DNA of 64,000 nucleotides from Pseudoalteromonas piscicida (GCF_002208135.1 NZ_CP021646.1:417501-481500), one strand, 5' to 3'. Shown: positions 31,456-41,650, counted from the stretch's first letter. The notes: a model not told the origin generated them from the letters alone. Made by a program: numbers and translations.

Positions 31456-32175
31456 TCAAGCGTAATCAAAAGGAATTTCTTCAATTAATTGTACTTGGTT
31501 ATCGTCAATATGTGCTCGGTAAGCAATGATTTCTACTCCCTGAGAAATTGCTTCTTTTACTAACACTGCATATTTTTGATCGATATGACTGGCTGGTTTG
31601 ACACAATTGATCCCTGTATGGAGCGCGGCAAAGAGTAACACCGCACGATGACCTTGCTGTTTAATGTGGATTAATTCTCTAAGATGCTTTTGACCTCTTA
31701 AGGTTTCTGCATCAGGGAAAAAACCTTGCTGTTGCTCAAGCAAAGTCACCGACTTTACTTCAACGTAGCAGAATTGCGACGATTGTCCATTTTCGAGGTT
31801 GCTCAACAAAATATCAATTCGGCTATTTTCAGCCCCGTATTTCACTTCTGTTTGAAGTGTTTTGTAGCCTTGCAGTTGCGTTATTCTTCCTTGCTCAATG
31901 GCCTCAACAGACACTTTATTGGCCACCGCTGTATTTACACAAATAAAATGACCATCATTATCTTGCGTCAACTCCAACGAATGAATGTACTTTCGTTTAG
32001 GATTATCGCTGGTCGAATAATAGGCTGTAAATCCTGGGTCTGCACAATTGGTCATTCTACCAGTATTGGCGCAGTGTACGGTGAATTCGTCACCACTTGA
32101 GGCGCGTAAGTCGACAAGAAAGCGTTTATATCGTTTGAGCAAGGTTGCTTGCTGTAATTGCCTAGAAAACTTCAT
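31456..32175 (-). CDS. sfsA: SfsA family DNA/RNA-binding nuclease-like protein
   Basis: 239 residues matching the sugar fermentation stimulation protein family: HCANTGRMTNCADPG (about 34-48), NTAVANKVSVEAI, VKYGAENSRIDILL and CYVEVKSVTLLEQQQGFFPD (about 135-154), in which Glu-Val-Lys is the restriction-endonuclease-like core. SfsA is classed with PD-(D/E)XK nuclease folds; its true function is poorly known. Divergent from pepB with 76 nt between, and often next to dksA as here. Confidence 0.93.
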   Translation of the reverse strand: MKFSRQLQQATLLKRYKRFLVDLRASSGDEFTVHCANTGRMTNCADPGFTAYYSTSDNPKRKYIHSLELTQDNDGHFICVNTAVANKVSVEAIEQGRITQLQGYKTLQTEVKYGAENSRIDILLSNLENGQSSQFCYVEVKSVTLLEQQQGFFPDAETLRGQKHLRELIHIKQQGHRAVLLFAALHTGINCVKPASHIDQKYAVLVKEAISQGVEIIAYRAHIDDNQVQLIEEIPFDYA

Positions 32176-32251
32176 TGGTCGCTTTAGGTTGGGTGTATTT
32201 AGTGGCTAGTGTACACTTAACCACACTTACAAGCACAAGAGTGAAAAGAGA

Positions 32252-33547
32252 ATGTCAGAGAAATTTATTGTACGACTGAGTGAAGACGCAAAACCAGAGT
32301 ATTTATCTACTGGTGCTGCATTGTCGTTTGAAAAGGACGGTGCTTTTATCCATTTACAACAAGACGAAACGCTAAAGAATATTCAAAAAGCGGCTCGTAG
32401 CATCGCACAACAAGGGATTAAGCAAGTTCATCTAGAAGGTGACTTGTGGTGTACTGAATCTCAATGGGCTTTTTATCAAGGGTTTGTGTCACCAAAAGCA
32501 TTAGATGGTGTGGTGTTCGTTGACAACGACCAGTCAAGTCTTAAAGAGCTTGATGCATTAAAAGCGTCGGCAACATGGATGCGTCAGATGATCAACGGTA
32601 CGGCTGAAGACATTTATCCTGAAAGCCTTGCTGGAAAAGCGGCTGAATTTATTCAGTCATTAGCACCTGAGCATGTTAGCTATCAAATCATTAAAGGCGA
32701 TGCGCTGTTGGAGCAGCAATGGATTGGTATCCATGAAGTAGGACGCGGCAGTGAGCGTCCTCCAGTGTTGCTTGAGCTTGACTACAACCCAACCGGTAAC
32801 GATGACGCACCAGTTAGCGCGGCACTTGTGGGTAAGGGGATCACGTTTGACTCAGGCGGCTACTCGATTAAGCCAAGTGAAGGCATGCTTACGATGAAGT
32901 GTGATATGGGCGGTGCGGCAACCGTAACGGCTGGTTTAGCACTAGCTATTCAACGTGGCTTTGACCGTCGTGTTAAGTTGTTCCTATGTTGTGCTGAGAA
33001 CCTTATCTCAGGCCATGCCTATAAGTTAGGTGATATTCTTACCTACAAAAATGGCACCACAGTTGAAATCGTGAATACCGATGCTGAAGGACGTTTGGTA
33101 TTGGCTGATGGCTTGATGGCTGCCAGTGAAACAGGCGCTGAGCTTATCATTGATGCCGCGACGTTAACGGGTGCTGCGCTCGTTGCTGTAGGCCAAGAGT
33201 ACAATGCGCTATTTGGTTTAGACAAAGCGCTTGTCGGTGATGTACAGCAGTTCGCGAGTGACGAATTTGAAGCCGCGTGGCCATTACCTCTAGAAAAGTG
33301 GCACCAAAATAACTGTCCATCGCCTTATGCGGATACTGCTAACAGCCGAGCGCAAAAAGGTGGCGGCTTTGGTGGTGCATCGAATGCAGCGGGTTTCCTG
33401 TCTCGCTTTGTACCAAATGAAGGTCAAGGTTGGGTGCATATCGACCTTGCAGCTTCTTTCCAAAATAGCGCTGGTGGCCAATGGGCCGCAGGTGCGACGA
33501 CGTTAGGTATGAGAACCGTAGCGAGAACGCTGCAAGAAAAAGCCTAA
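32252..33547 (+). CDS. pepB: Aminopeptidase B (M17 family)
   Basis: 431 residues. It removes N-terminal residues from small peptides in the cytoplasm. The M17 dinuclear metal centre is visible: KGITFDSGGYSIKPSEGM (Lys and Asp, about 206-223), CDMGGAATV and NTDAEGRLVLADGL (about 274-287). Length and the 170-residue N-domain fit PepB rather than the ~500-residue PepA. A strong hairpin follows the stop codon. Confidence 0.92.
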   Translation: MSEKFIVRLSEDAKPEYLSTGAALSFEKDGAFIHLQQDETLKNIQKAARSIAQQGIKQVHLEGDLWCTESQWAFYQGFVSPKALDGVVFVDNDQSSLKELDALKASATWMRQMINGTAEDIYPESLAGKAAEFIQSLAPEHVSYQIIKGDALLEQQWIGIHEVGRGSERPPVLLELDYNPTGNDDAPVSAALVGKGITFDSGGYSIKPSEGMLTMKCDMGGAATVTAGLALAIQRGFDRRVKLFLCCAENLISGHAYKLGDILTYKNGTTVEIVNTDAEGRLVLADGLMAASETGAELIIDAATLTGAALVAVGQEYNALFGLDKALVGDVQQFASDEFEAAWPLPLEKWHQNNCPSPYADTANSRAQKGGGFGGASNAAGFLSRFVPNEGQGWVHIDLAASFQNSAGGQWAAGATTLGMRTVARTLQEKA

Positions 33548-33557
33548 TCATGCTGAT

Positions 33558-33597
33558 AGCAGGGTGTATTCCGCGAGTCAGTGGAATACACCCTGCT
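33558..33597. terminator. Strong hairpin between convergent pepB and CBS genes (no T run)
   Basis: Perfect 15-bp stem agcagggtgtattcc / ggaatacaccctgct with a 10-nt loop. It sits in the gap of two convergent genes, so it probably ends or protects both transcripts although neither side has a T tract. Confidence 0.55.
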
Positions 33598-33608
33598 CAA
33601 TACTAGGT

Positions 33609-34028
33609 TTAAGACAATAGTGCTGCGGCGAGTCGCACAAAGTCTGATGATGTTAGTATACCAACCAACTTGTTTTGCTCGTCTACCACAGGCATACAGC
33701 CATGGCGATTATCGACAAAAAAGCGCACTACATCTTGTAGTGATTGACCTGGGCGCACGCTCGCAAAATCGGTCGCCATAATATCTTGTACTTTTGTTTG
33801 CTTCTCTTTTCTTGCAAGTGCATTTGCGCCATAGGTTGCCATTATTCCCATTACCTTGGCGATCATAATTTTTTGCGTGAGCATACCAACCAAGGATCCA
33901 GCCTCGTCAATCACTGGAATGTGACGGACATTTTTTTCTTTCATTAAATTATGCGCATCTTGCAAGGTATTTTCAGCAATCACTGCGAAAGGATCTGCGG
34001 TCATTAAATCAGCTACGGTTTGGGTCAT
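33609..34028 (-). CDS. CBS-pair domain protein
   Basis: 139 residues made almost entirely of two CBS motifs: VADLMTADPFAVIAENTLQD (about 4-23) and IMATDFASVRPGQSLQDVVR (about 83-102). Such stand-alone pairs bind adenine nucleotides and act as sensors of energy state; the partner is unknown. Ribosome site aaggag lies before the ATG. Confidence 0.88.
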   Translation of the reverse strand: MTQTVADLMTADPFAVIAENTLQDAHNLMKEKNVRHIPVIDEAGSLVGMLTQKIMIAKVMGIMATYGANALARKEKQTKVQDIMATDFASVRPGQSLQDVVRFFVDNRHGCMPVVDEQNKLVGILTSSDFVRLAAALLS

Positions 34029-34165
34029 CTGTTACTCCTTTTCACTCCATAAGCCTATGTTGAGTTTAGCCTGATCTATTTGGCATATGTGGAATTGAGA
34101 TCAAGTTTTGAACTATTTCTCGAAGTACTCCTCTTATGAATACAACAATAAGAAAGGATAACCCA

Positions 34166-34819
34166 ATGAAAAAGTTACTGATGTTAGGTGCTGTTGCGAG
34201 CTTACTTTGCAATTCGGTTTTCGCCGCTGAGCGAAGTGTTGAGTATGGTGAGATTAATCAAATTCTAGATTTAATCGCCAACAAAGCGCAGTCGCAATAT
34301 ATCTTGTCTAAATTTACTGTGGAAGTGAAGCAGCCTGATATCGCGCTAGAGGATGTTAAACTTTGGCTGGAGCAAGATGGTAAGGTCATTGCCAATGGTA
34401 TCATAGATAAAGACGGCAATATTGATCTACCTATTCTCCCGCAGTCACGTGCTGATAAAGTTAATTTAGTGATCAATCAAGAAAAAGATGCCGTTGCGAT
34501 TCTGGTCAATACGGATATAGCGTCGTTGACTAAGCAGCAAGTTATGTATCGCGATTTGTTTATTCTTCTAGAGGATATGGATGCTTTTGTTGATCTCATG
34601 GCTGGCGGCTTATCTTGGCTTGCTCCAAGCTTTGATGAACTCGAGTTTACTTTTACCGAACCCGCATCAATTCAGTTTGTAGATGCAAAAGGTAAAACTC
34701 AAAAGTTTGTGACAGATGATGAGTTGAAGATCCAAATCCCTAATAAGAAAAAGTGGATGAAGCAAAATCCATCCTTGCAATTTAGTGCCTTACCAACGCA
34801 CTTTGCGCCCATTGACTAG
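34166..34819 (+). CDS. Secreted protein of unknown function
   Basis: 217 residues from the ATG at 34166, with a signal peptide (MKKLLMLGAVASLLCNSVFA, cleavage at FAAE). An upstream in-frame start at 34136 would put residues before the signal and is not used; agaaagga precedes 34166. The mature part is acidic with helical N-terminal (INQILDLIANKAQSQYILSK) and beta-rich regions. I recognise a resemblance to unnamed Alteromonadales periplasmic proteins (possibly DUF2987) but cannot assign it. Convergent with the acetyltransferase gene. Confidence 0.75.
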   Translation: MKKLLMLGAVASLLCNSVFAAERSVEYGEINQILDLIANKAQSQYILSKFTVEVKQPDIALEDVKLWLEQDGKVIANGIIDKDGNIDLPILPQSRADKVNLVINQEKDAVAILVNTDIASLTKQQVMYRDLFILLEDMDAFVDLMAGGLSWLAPSFDELEFTFTEPASIQFVDAKGKTQKFVTDDELKIQIPNKKKWMKQNPSLQFSALPTHFAPID

Positions 34820-34839
34820 GAAAGTTGCCTGTATGCCTG

Positions 34840-35313
34840 CTAGCGGGCGGGCATATCCTTTTCCATCAGATAATTGGTTAACACTTCGCCACGAACATTC
34901 ACTTGTTGTTCCTTCACCACTTGGAAACCAAAATGTTCAAAGAAAGGTTTAGCCGTTTTACTAACATGGGAAAATAAGTGTGTTGTGTTGATTTTTTTGC
35001 TTTGTTCTAAGAGAGCGAGCATAAGTGCTTTACCTATGCCTTGGCCTTGATGTTCAGCATGGCAAAAAAAGTGATCAATAAGGCCACCAGCTTGGATATC
35101 GGCAAAGCCAACAATTTTACCATTTAGCACGGCGACAAGGGGCTGATTACTCCTTAACCGGTCTTGCCAGCTTTTATCGGCAACGTCGCTATGTGCCCAT
35201 GCATTAACTTGGCTATTGGAGTAATGCTGTATATTTATCGAGCGTATTGTGTCAAACATAAGCTTGCGTAACACGGCTTCTTCGCCGCTTTGAAACTTTC
35301 TGATGATAATCAT
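34840..35313 (-). CDS. GNAT family N-acetyltransferase
   Basis: 157 residues with acetyl-CoA-binding motif A (HQGQGIGKALMLALLEQSKK, about 92-111) following FCHAE. The C-terminal part FFEHFGFQVVKEQQVNVRGE is typical of small YafP-like acetyltransferases. Acceptor unknown. Its start is 9 nt from the yibQ stop codon. Confidence 0.88.
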   Translation of the reverse strand: MIIIRKFQSGEEAVLRKLMFDTIRSINIQHYSNSQVNAWAHSDVADKSWQDRLRSNQPLVAVLNGKIVGFADIQAGGLIDHFFCHAEHQGQGIGKALMLALLEQSKKINTTHLFSHVSKTAKPFFEHFGFQVVKEQQVNVRGEVLTNYLMEKDMPAR

Positions 35314-35322
35314 TGTTAATCT

Positions 35323-36102
35323 TTATTCTTGGAGTCGTAATTGCCCGGAAATAGCGTGTTGTTCAGCAATTTCTGCAAGTCGTACATATTTTTGTTCAAC
35401 CAGTTGAGACACGGGAACAAGCTTGGCATCAATACTTTCAAGCTCAGCTAACTTGTCTGCAAGAAAGGCTGCGGTTTCCTTATATGGGTGCGCAATAATA
35501 ATAACATGCTCATGATTAGCAAGTAGTTTAAGCATATGTTGCCATTGCCTATTTAGTGCTTCAGGTGATGTGTCATTGTCTAGAAAAACCTGCCGAGCAA
35601 CGTTTTTTACGCCATAGAGGTTGGCTGCATACTGGGCTTGACTGTGGCTCGTAGTACGGCTATCCAAAAAGTATAATCCGCGCTTTTTTAATATTTCCAT
35701 AGTCCATTTCATTGGCTCTATTTGTTCAGTTAATGCTGAGCCCATGTGATTGTTTACGCCTTTAACCTGAGGCAGTGTCGATAGCGCATTGCCAAGTGTC
35801 ATTTGCAACTGCCACTTCTCCATATCGGTCGTTAATGCGCCCGGACCAAGAGCTTTTTCTGAGTCCTGTGCTTGCATTGGCACATGTAATAAAAGCTCTC
35901 GTTGTTGGCGGCTGGCTGCAAAAGCAAATTGTTGAGAAAAAGGCGTATGAGGCAGGATCGAAAAGGTGATCCCACCCGGTAATGACAGCAACTCTAAGTC
36001 ACGTTGATGATTGCCAATATCGTCAATAACAATGGCAAACTGTTTTGCTGGCACTGCAAAGGTCATGCAGGCCAGTATTATCCCGATTATTTTTTTTAGC
36101 AC
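35323..36102 (-). CDS. yibQ: Divergent polysaccharide deacetylase family protein (YibQ-like)
   Basis: 259 residues starting at GTG, with a signal peptide (MLKKIIGIILACMTFAVPA). Typical motifs of the DUF610 family: FAIVIDDIGNHQRDLELLSL (about 23-42; Asp-Asp), LLLHVPMQAQ, GVNNHMGSALTE (about 119-130) and IIIAHPYKET. The fold is that of NodB-like deacetylases, active in the periplasm; substrate unknown. The envC-ctp-yibQ order places it with peptidoglycan-related genes. Confidence 0.88.
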   Translation of the reverse strand: MLKKIIGIILACMTFAVPAKQFAIVIDDIGNHQRDLELLSLPGGITFSILPHTPFSQQFAFAASRQQRELLLHVPMQAQDSEKALGPGALTTDMEKWQLQMTLGNALSTLPQVKGVNNHMGSALTEQIEPMKWTMEILKKRGLYFLDSRTTSHSQAQYAANLYGVKNVARQVFLDNDTSPEALNRQWQHMLKLLANHEHVIIIAHPYKETAAFLADKLAELESIDAKLVPVSQLVEQKYVRLAEIAEQHAISGQLRLQE

Positions 36103-36146
36103 ACAAATTATTATTATAGTTTACCGCCCTACAGGGCCGTTATTAT

Positions 36147-37358
36147 TTACTGTGATTGAACTAACGCTAGCGCCTTAGGCCAATGCGATGCTAGCTGTTC
36201 AATACCTGTTGTTTTGATTGATTCTTCACCAGTGATTATAGCGCTTTTATCCAACAGGGAAAGCGCTTGTTTGGTAAAATATACATCTGGCTCTATGCCT
36301 TTACCTTCAATTGATGTACCTGCTGGTGTGTAGTATCTCGCTGTCGTTAACTTTAATGCAGTAGTACCATTGCCAATCGGGATCAAGGATTGAACCGAGC
36401 CTTTACCATAGGAACGTAAGCCAACGACTAAGGCACGTTTATTATCCTTGAGTGCGGCGGCTAAAATCTCGGCCGCTGAAGCGGAATTATTGTTGATTAA
36501 CACCAAAATAGGCGCACCATTTAAAATATCTCCCCGCTTTGCAATGTAAGCCTGATTGGCGTCATAGAAGCGGCCTTTGGTAGTGACGATTGTGCCACTA
36601 TCTAGAAAAAGATCTGAGATTGCCACTGCGCTATTAAGTGTGCCGCCGGGGTTGTCACGTAAATCAATAACTAATTTTTTCAACGGGCTGCCTAACTGTA
36701 CTTGTAGCCGATTTATGTGTCTTGCAACATCGTGATAAGTGTGATGATTAAAACTGTTGACGCTTAAAAAACCGGTACCGTCGTTTAGTAGTTTACTGGC
36801 GACACTTTCAATAACTATCTCTTGACGTTTAAGCTCAAGTGCAACCAGTTCGTCTTGTCTTAATACCACTAAATTGATGAGGTTTTTATTTGCGGCTTTG
36901 AGTAGGGCAGACACTTCTTCTATCGATTTGCCCGCGACATTAGCGCCATTGATTGCGTGGAGTTTATCACCGCTCTCTATTCCTGCTTGAGCTGCAGGTG
37001 AGTTGGGCAGGGTATCCAAGATAATCACGTAATTATCTTGCTCTTTGACTTCAATACCAAGCCCCGTGTAGCGCCCATTTGCTGCACTGAAGATGGATTC
37101 CAAGTCTTCCTCGTTGAGGTATTTAGAGTAGGGATCTAAATTATCAAAGAGGCTCGATAAGTTGCCTGCGTTATAGCGACTGAGAGGCAAGTCCTCAACA
37201 TAATAGGTGTGGATATGATACAGGATTTCATCGATTTCTTGAGCCGAAAACTTTTGTGTAGACGCGTGACTAAAAGCGCTAAAACTTAACAAAAGTAGGA
37301 AGCTTAATAATGCAACATAGCGCGCTGCAAGCGCGTAAAAACGGGTTTGTCTATTCAT
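36147..37358 (-). CDS. S41 family C-terminal processing peptidase
   Basis: 403 residues from the ATG at 37358, which has gaggag 7 nt upstream; a frame from 37385 is longer but unsupported. N-terminal signal (ALAARYVALLSFLLLLSFSA), PDZ domain (about 85-170; GLGIEVKEQDNYVIIL, IESGDKLHAING) and peptidase domain with catalytic Ser in NNNSASAAEILAAAL and Lys in RSYGKGSVQSL. It likely trims envelope proteins. Located between envC and yibQ, as in many Alteromonadales and Vibrio, so a role in cell-wall remodelling is inferred. Confidence 0.92.
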   Translation of the reverse strand: MNRQTRFYALAARYVALLSFLLLLSFSAFSHASTQKFSAQEIDEILYHIHTYYVEDLPLSRYNAGNLSSLFDNLDPYSKYLNEEDLESIFSAANGRYTGLGIEVKEQDNYVIILDTLPNSPAAQAGIESGDKLHAINGANVAGKSIEEVSALLKAANKNLINLVVLRQDELVALELKRQEIVIESVASKLLNDGTGFLSVNSFNHHTYHDVARHINRLQVQLGSPLKKLVIDLRDNPGGTLNSAVAISDLFLDSGTIVTTKGRFYDANQAYIAKRGDILNGAPILVLINNNSASAAEILAAALKDNKRALVVGLRSYGKGSVQSLIPIGNGTTALKLTTARYYTPAGTSIEGKGIEPDVYFTKQALSLLDKSAIITGEESIKTTGIEQLASHWPKALALVQSQ

Positions 37359-37396
37359 GTGCTGCTCCTCATCAAGGTGCAGCACGGGTTATTCAG

Positions 37397-38542
37397 TTAA
37401 CTGGATCTGCACCATTTTATCGGATCTACAGCGCTTCCCTTATGCCGTATCTCAAAGTATAGACCAGGATCTCTTTGTCCGCCGCTTTGTCCTACCAAAG
37501 CGATCACTTCACCACTGCGAACTTGATCGCCAACATCGCGAAGTAGCGTTTGAGCGTGGCCGTATAGGCTCATAAAGCCATGACCATGATCGAGCACAAT
37601 AACCCAGCCAAAGCCGTTCAACCAATCTGCATACACAACTTGACCGGGGGCGACACTCGCTATTTCAGCGCCTTCATTTGCACCAATCAGGACGCCTTTC
37701 CAATTCATGCCTGCATGTTTGCTTTGGCCAAATTTATGTTTAATGCGACCTTTGGTCGGTAAACTCATTTTGCCTTTGAGTTTGGCTAACCCATCTAAAC
37801 GTACTTCGGCTTCTTTTTGCGCCTTGGCAAGCTCTTCTAAGGTTTGGATTAAGGTTTGCTCATTCTCTTTTAAATACGCGATAGCAGAGCGTGTTTCACT
37901 GAGTTTATTGTTTAGATTCTCGAGTTGGTTTTGGCGTTCTTGCTGCGCTTGTTTGAGCGCTTCTAATCGTTCATTCTGATGGTTTTGTAGTGCTTCTAAG
38001 CGTGCTTGTGTTCGTGCTAATTCTGCTTGAGTCTGCGCCAATTCTTGGCCGATAGATTTCAGCTGTTCGAGCTGTTTAATCCGTGCTTTATTTAAGTAAT
38101 CATAATAGGCTATGGTGCGCTCTAGCTTTGATGCATGCTCTTGATTAAGTAACATTCTGGAATAATCATGAGAGCCCGTCATATAGGCACTTTTTAGCTG
38201 AGCCGCAAGGATCTTTTCAAATTTTTTCTTGTCGTTTAGCAGCGAACTTTCTTGCTTTTTAAGTTCAGCCTGTTCGATTTGGTTTTCTTTAATTCCAACT
38301 TCTGTGAGTGAGATAGCTTTGGCACTTTTGGCAATATCAAGTTCGAAGGCTTTGAGCTTTGCTTCGTGACTATTAATTTCACCGCGCTGTTTTTTTAATG
38401 CTTGTTGACTGGCTTTGAGTTGTTGTTGAACTTCGCTTAAGTCTTGTTTGGTTCTAGATTCGTTGGCAACAGCGGGCGCTGTTGCCATGAGTAACGCCGC
38501 ACCGAGAAGTGCGGCATAGTGAAATGTCGTTTTTAACGGCAT
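37397..38542 (-). CDS. envC: Murein hydrolase activator EnvC
   Basis: 381 residues: signal peptide (MPLKTTFHYAALLGAALLMA), a long coiled coil (about 30-250) and a C-terminal LytM (M23) domain (about 265-378). The LytM metal site is degenerate: the first motif reads HAGMNWKG (Asn for Asp) and the last YFEIRHKG lacks the His of HFE. This matches EnvC, which activates amidases at the division site without enzyme activity and docks to FtsEX. It is 12 nt from gpmI in the standard gpmI-envC order. Confidence 0.94.
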   Translation of the reverse strand: MPLKTTFHYAALLGAALLMATAPAVANESRTKQDLSEVQQQLKASQQALKKQRGEINSHEAKLKAFELDIAKSAKAISLTEVGIKENQIEQAELKKQESSLLNDKKKFEKILAAQLKSAYMTGSHDYSRMLLNQEHASKLERTIAYYDYLNKARIKQLEQLKSIGQELAQTQAELARTQARLEALQNHQNERLEALKQAQQERQNQLENLNNKLSETRSAIAYLKENEQTLIQTLEELAKAQKEAEVRLDGLAKLKGKMSLPTKGRIKHKFGQSKHAGMNWKGVLIGANEGAEIASVAPGQVVYADWLNGFGWVIVLDHGHGFMSLYGHAQTLLRDVGDQVRSGEVIALVGQSGGQRDPGLYFEIRHKGSAVDPIKWCRSS

Positions 38543-38554
38543 ACAGGCAGACCG

Positions 38555-40096
38555 TTATTTTAAACGCATAATTGGAGTGCCAGTCATCTCTCTAGGCTGC
38601 TCCATACCAAGTAAATGCAGCATTGTTGGTGCAACATCGCTTAGTGCTTTTCCTGCTTGTGGCTCGGCATCACGACCCACATAAATAAATGGTACAGGCT
38701 CACTAGTGTGAGCGGTATGAGCTTGACCTGTTTTAGGGTTTTGCATTTGCTCAGCATTACCGTGATCAGCGGTAATAAGTGCTTCGCCACCGCTTTCTTT
38801 TAACGCTGCAACCACATGACCGATACACTTATCAACGGCTTCACATGCTTTCACCGCAGCTTCAAATACGCCCGAGTGTCCAACCATGTCACCATTCGGG
38901 TAGTTACAGATAATGACGTCAAATTCACCGCTATGAATGGCTTCAACTAACTTATCAGTTAGCATTTCTGAGTTCATCTCTGGCTGTAAGTCGTAAGTGG
39001 CAACTTGTGGAGAAGGAATAAGTTCACGCTTCTCACCTTCAAAGAGATCTTCGCGACCGCCGCTAAAGAAGAAAGTGACATGAGCATATTTTTCTGTTTC
39101 TGAAATACGCAGCTGAGTTTTGTTGTGCTTAGCTAGCCATTCACCTAGCACATTGACAAGTGCTTCAGGCGCGAAAGCGATAGGGGCTTTGATGTCGGCG
39201 GCGTACTCAGTCATCATAACAAACGCACTTAGGTCCGGTGCTTTGCGTTTTTCGAAGCCGTCAAAGTCAGCATCGACAAAAGCACGGGTCATTTGGCGCG
39301 CTCGGTCTGCACGGAAGTTCATAAAGATAACCGTATCACCATCATTGATAGTTGCTGCTGATTGTCCTTCTGCGGTGATCACTGATGCTTTAACAAACTC
39401 ATCATTTTCATCACGAGCGTAAGCTGCTTGTAGCGCTTCAACGCCATTACTATAAGTAAAATCAGCGTCACCACTTACCATCAAGTTATAAGCCGACTCG
39501 ACGCGGTCCCAACGATTGTCACGGTCCATAGCATAGTAGCGACCAATAATAGACGCTAGGCGGCCACAATTGAGTGACTGCATCAAGGCTTCCATTTTCT
39601 CAATTGACGCTTGTGCGCTACGAGGTGGTGTATCGCGGCCATCCAAAAATGCGTGCAAATAAACGGTTGCACCGCGCTCAGCTGCTAATTTAATTGCTGC
39701 AACAATGTGGTCTTCATGGCTGTGAACGCCACCTGGGCTCAATAATCCCATCAGGTGAACGGCTTTGCCCTTTGCCACTGCTTTGTCGATATTCTCAACC
39801 AGAGCAGGATTGTGCTCAAACTCACCATCGTCAATCGCTTTAGTGATCCGCGTGAAGTCTTGATAAACCACACGTCCTGCACCTAGGTTAACGTGGCCAA
39901 CTTCGGAATTTCCCATTTGCCCATCAGGTAGACCAACATCAAGGCCTGAACCTGAAATCAAGGTGTGCGGAGCAGAGCGCCATAGTTCATCTAATACTGG
40001 GGTATTGGCTGCTAAAATAGCATTGCTCTCGCTTTCCTCGCGATAGCCCCAACCGTCTAAAATCATTAATACCAATGGCTTTTTCTTAGCTGTCAT
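38555..40096 (-). CDS. gpmI: 2,3-bisphosphoglycerate-independent phosphoglycerate mutase
   Basis: 513 residues. It converts 3- to 2-phosphoglycerate with two Mn2+ and a phosphoserine. Motifs: [19 protein letters not shown] (metal Asp), [20 protein letters not shown] (active Ser, about 60-79), [27 protein letters not shown] and [11 protein letters not shown] (metal His). Also named gpmM. Upstream of envC on the same strand and divergent from yibN. Confidence 0.97.
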   Translation of the reverse strand: MTAKKKPLVLMILDGWGYREESESNAILAANTPVLDELWRSAPHTLISGSGLDVGLPDGQMGNSEVGHVNLGAGRVVYQDFTRITKAIDDGEFEHNPALVENIDKAVAKGKAVHLMGLLSPGGVHSHEDHIVAAIKLAAERGATVYLHAFLDGRDTPPRSAQASIEKMEALMQSLNCGRLASIIGRYYAMDRDNRWDRVESAYNLMVSGDADFTYSNGVEALQAAYARDENDEFVKASVITAEGQSAATINDGDTVIFMNFRADRARQMTRAFVDADFDGFEKRKAPDLSAFVMMTEYAADIKAPIAFAPEALVNVLGEWLAKHNKTQLRISETEKYAHVTFFFSGGREDLFEGEKRELIPSPQVATYDLQPEMNSEMLTDKLVEAIHSGEFDVIICNYPNGDMVGHSGVFEAAVKACEAVDKCIGHVVAALKESGGEALITADHGNAEQMQNPKTGQAHTAHTSEPVPFIYVGRDAEPQAGKALSDVAPTMLHLLGMEQPREMTGTPIMRLK

Positions 40097-40373
40097 TTGC
40101 GCTCCTGAAATCCTGAATTAGGCACGATGTTGATGTCTTACAGCAAACGCTACAATGTTAGGTTCACTAACTTGGGTGCAGCGCCTCCATAAGCTTGCTC
40201 TGGTTGCTGACAAGTAGAATACCTGTTTTTGTATGAATATTCAGCCCCACAGTGATGAATTATCGACTTTGAGATTGATATTTGCTCATGTTGAACAAGT
40301 CTGTTTTGTCGAGAATAAAGCAGGTATACTTGCTGCCACTTTATCGTTTAATAATTTTTTGGTTGATAAATTA

Positions 40374-40805
40374 ATGGAACAATACGTTGCGTTTTTAGGT
40401 AACCATCCGGTACTTAGCATCATTTGGGTTGTGTTAGCCGCGATGTTAGTGAGTAGTTGGTTTAAGAGTCAGTTTTCTAAAATTAGACAAATTAATCCCC
40501 AGCAGTTGACTATGCTGGTTAACCGCCAAGATGGTCAGGTACTCGATATGCGTGCAGCAAAAGAGTTTAACCAAGGTCACATTGCAGGTTCTGAGCAGGT
40601 GAATGCGGAAAAACTCAAGCAAAAAGATTTTGCTGGTCTTGAAAAACATAAATCTAAGCCCATTATATTGGTCTGTAACACAGGTATGACGGCATCTGCT
40701 GTTGCTGATAACATGCACAAAGCTGGATTCGAGCAAGTGTACGTATTATCAGGTGGTATTGGCGCATGGCAAAGTGCGGGTTTACCAATCTCTAACGGAA
40801 AATAA
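40374..40805 (+). CDS. yibN: Membrane-anchored rhodanese-like protein YibN
   Basis: 143 residues from the ATG at 40374, the same length as E. coli YibN and with the same opening (EQYVAFLGNHPVLSIIW). Longer in-frame codons back to 40233 are not supported. One TM helix (about 13-32), then a rhodanese domain with an active-site-type loop CNTGMTAS (Cys present, unlike E. coli, where that position seems changed). It may transfer sulfur or bind YidC-related partners. It heads the yibN-grxC-secB-gpsA group. Confidence 0.92.
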   Translation: MEQYVAFLGNHPVLSIIWVVLAAMLVSSWFKSQFSKIRQINPQQLTMLVNRQDGQVLDMRAAKEFNQGHIAGSEQVNAEKLKQKDFAGLEKHKSKPIILVCNTGMTASAVADNMHKAGFEQVYVLSGGIGAWQSAGLPISNGK

Positions 40806-40817
40806 CTGAGGTCTATG

Positions 40818-41075
40818 ATGAGCCAAGTCGTAATTTACACCAAAGACTATTGTCCATTTTGTCATCGTGCAAAAGCACTATTAGATGCAAAAGGTGTCAC
40901 ATACACTGAGTATGATATTGGTGCACAACCTGAGCTTCGTGACGAGATGATCGAAAAAGCCAACGGTGGATATACTGTTCCACAAATTTTTATCGCTGAG
41001 CGCCATATTGGTGGTTGCGACGATATGATGGCGCTTGAAGCGCAGGGCGAACTCGACAAGTTATTACAAGCATAA
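40818..41075 (+). CDS. grxC: Glutaredoxin 3
   Basis: 85 residues with redox site CPFCHRAK (Cys pair near 11 and 14), the cis-Pro TVPQIFI and GGCDDMMAL for glutathione binding. A second ATG at 40815 is only 3 nt from gagg; 40818 has better spacing. It reduces disulfides with glutathione. Its gene lies 12 nt after yibN. Confidence 0.96.
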   Translation: MSQVVIYTKDYCPFCHRAKALLDAKGVTYTEYDIGAQPELRDEMIEKANGGYTVPQIFIAERHIGGCDDMMALEAQGELDKLLQA

Positions 41076-41158
41076 GATTGATTGAGCTTTGGCTCAGCTT
41101 ACTTTTTATAATGACTGCTAGGAACTAGCAGGATCACAACAGAATTTAGGAAATTATC

Positions 41159-41650
41159 ATGGCAGAACAAAACCAAGCAGCAGCAGAACAACAACAAGAA
41201 GGCGCTCAGTTCAACATTCAACGTATCTACACCAAAGACGTATCGTTTGAAACGCCAAACTCACCAGGTATCTTCCAAAAAGAGTGGACACCAGAAGTTA
41301 AGCTAGACATGGACACACGTTCAGCAAAGCTTGACGACAACGTATTTGAAGTCGTTTTAGCGCTAACAGTAACGGCAACTATCGGTGAGGAAACCGCATT
41401 CCTATGTGAAATCCAACAAGCTGGTATCTTTGCAATTGCAGATCTTGAAGAAATGCAAATGGCACACATGTTAGGTGCATTCTGTCCTAACATCCTATTC
41501 CCATATGCGCGTGAAGCGGTAGCTAGCCTAGTTAACCGTGGTACTTTCCCACAGTTAAACCTTGCGCCAGTTAACTTTGATGCATTATTTGCTCAGTATA
41601 TGCAGCAGCGTGCAGCTCAAGCACAACCTGAGCAAACTGCTGATGCATAA
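41159..41650 (+). CDS. secB: Protein-export chaperone SecB
   Basis: 163 residues. Tetrameric chaperone that keeps exported proteins unfolded and hands them to SecA. Matches SecB over [39 protein letters not shown] and [21 protein letters not shown]-terminal extension rich in Gln and Glu is slightly longer than in E. coli. The stop codon is followed within 3 nt by gpsA. Confidence 0.98.
   Translation: MAEQNQAAAEQQQEGAQFNIQRIYTKDVSFETPNSPGIFQKEWTPEVKLDMDTRSAKLDDNVFEVVLALTVTATIGEETAFLCEIQQAGIFAIADLEEMQMAHMLGAFCPNILFPYAREAVASLVNRGTFPQLNLAPVNFDALFAQYMQQRAAQAQPEQTADA

Noticed and set aside
41076..41158. Separate secB promoter (TATAAT at 41107)
   Set aside because: The -10 is good, but the nearest -35-like hexamer (ttgagc at 41082) is 19 nt away; too weak to list as a feature.
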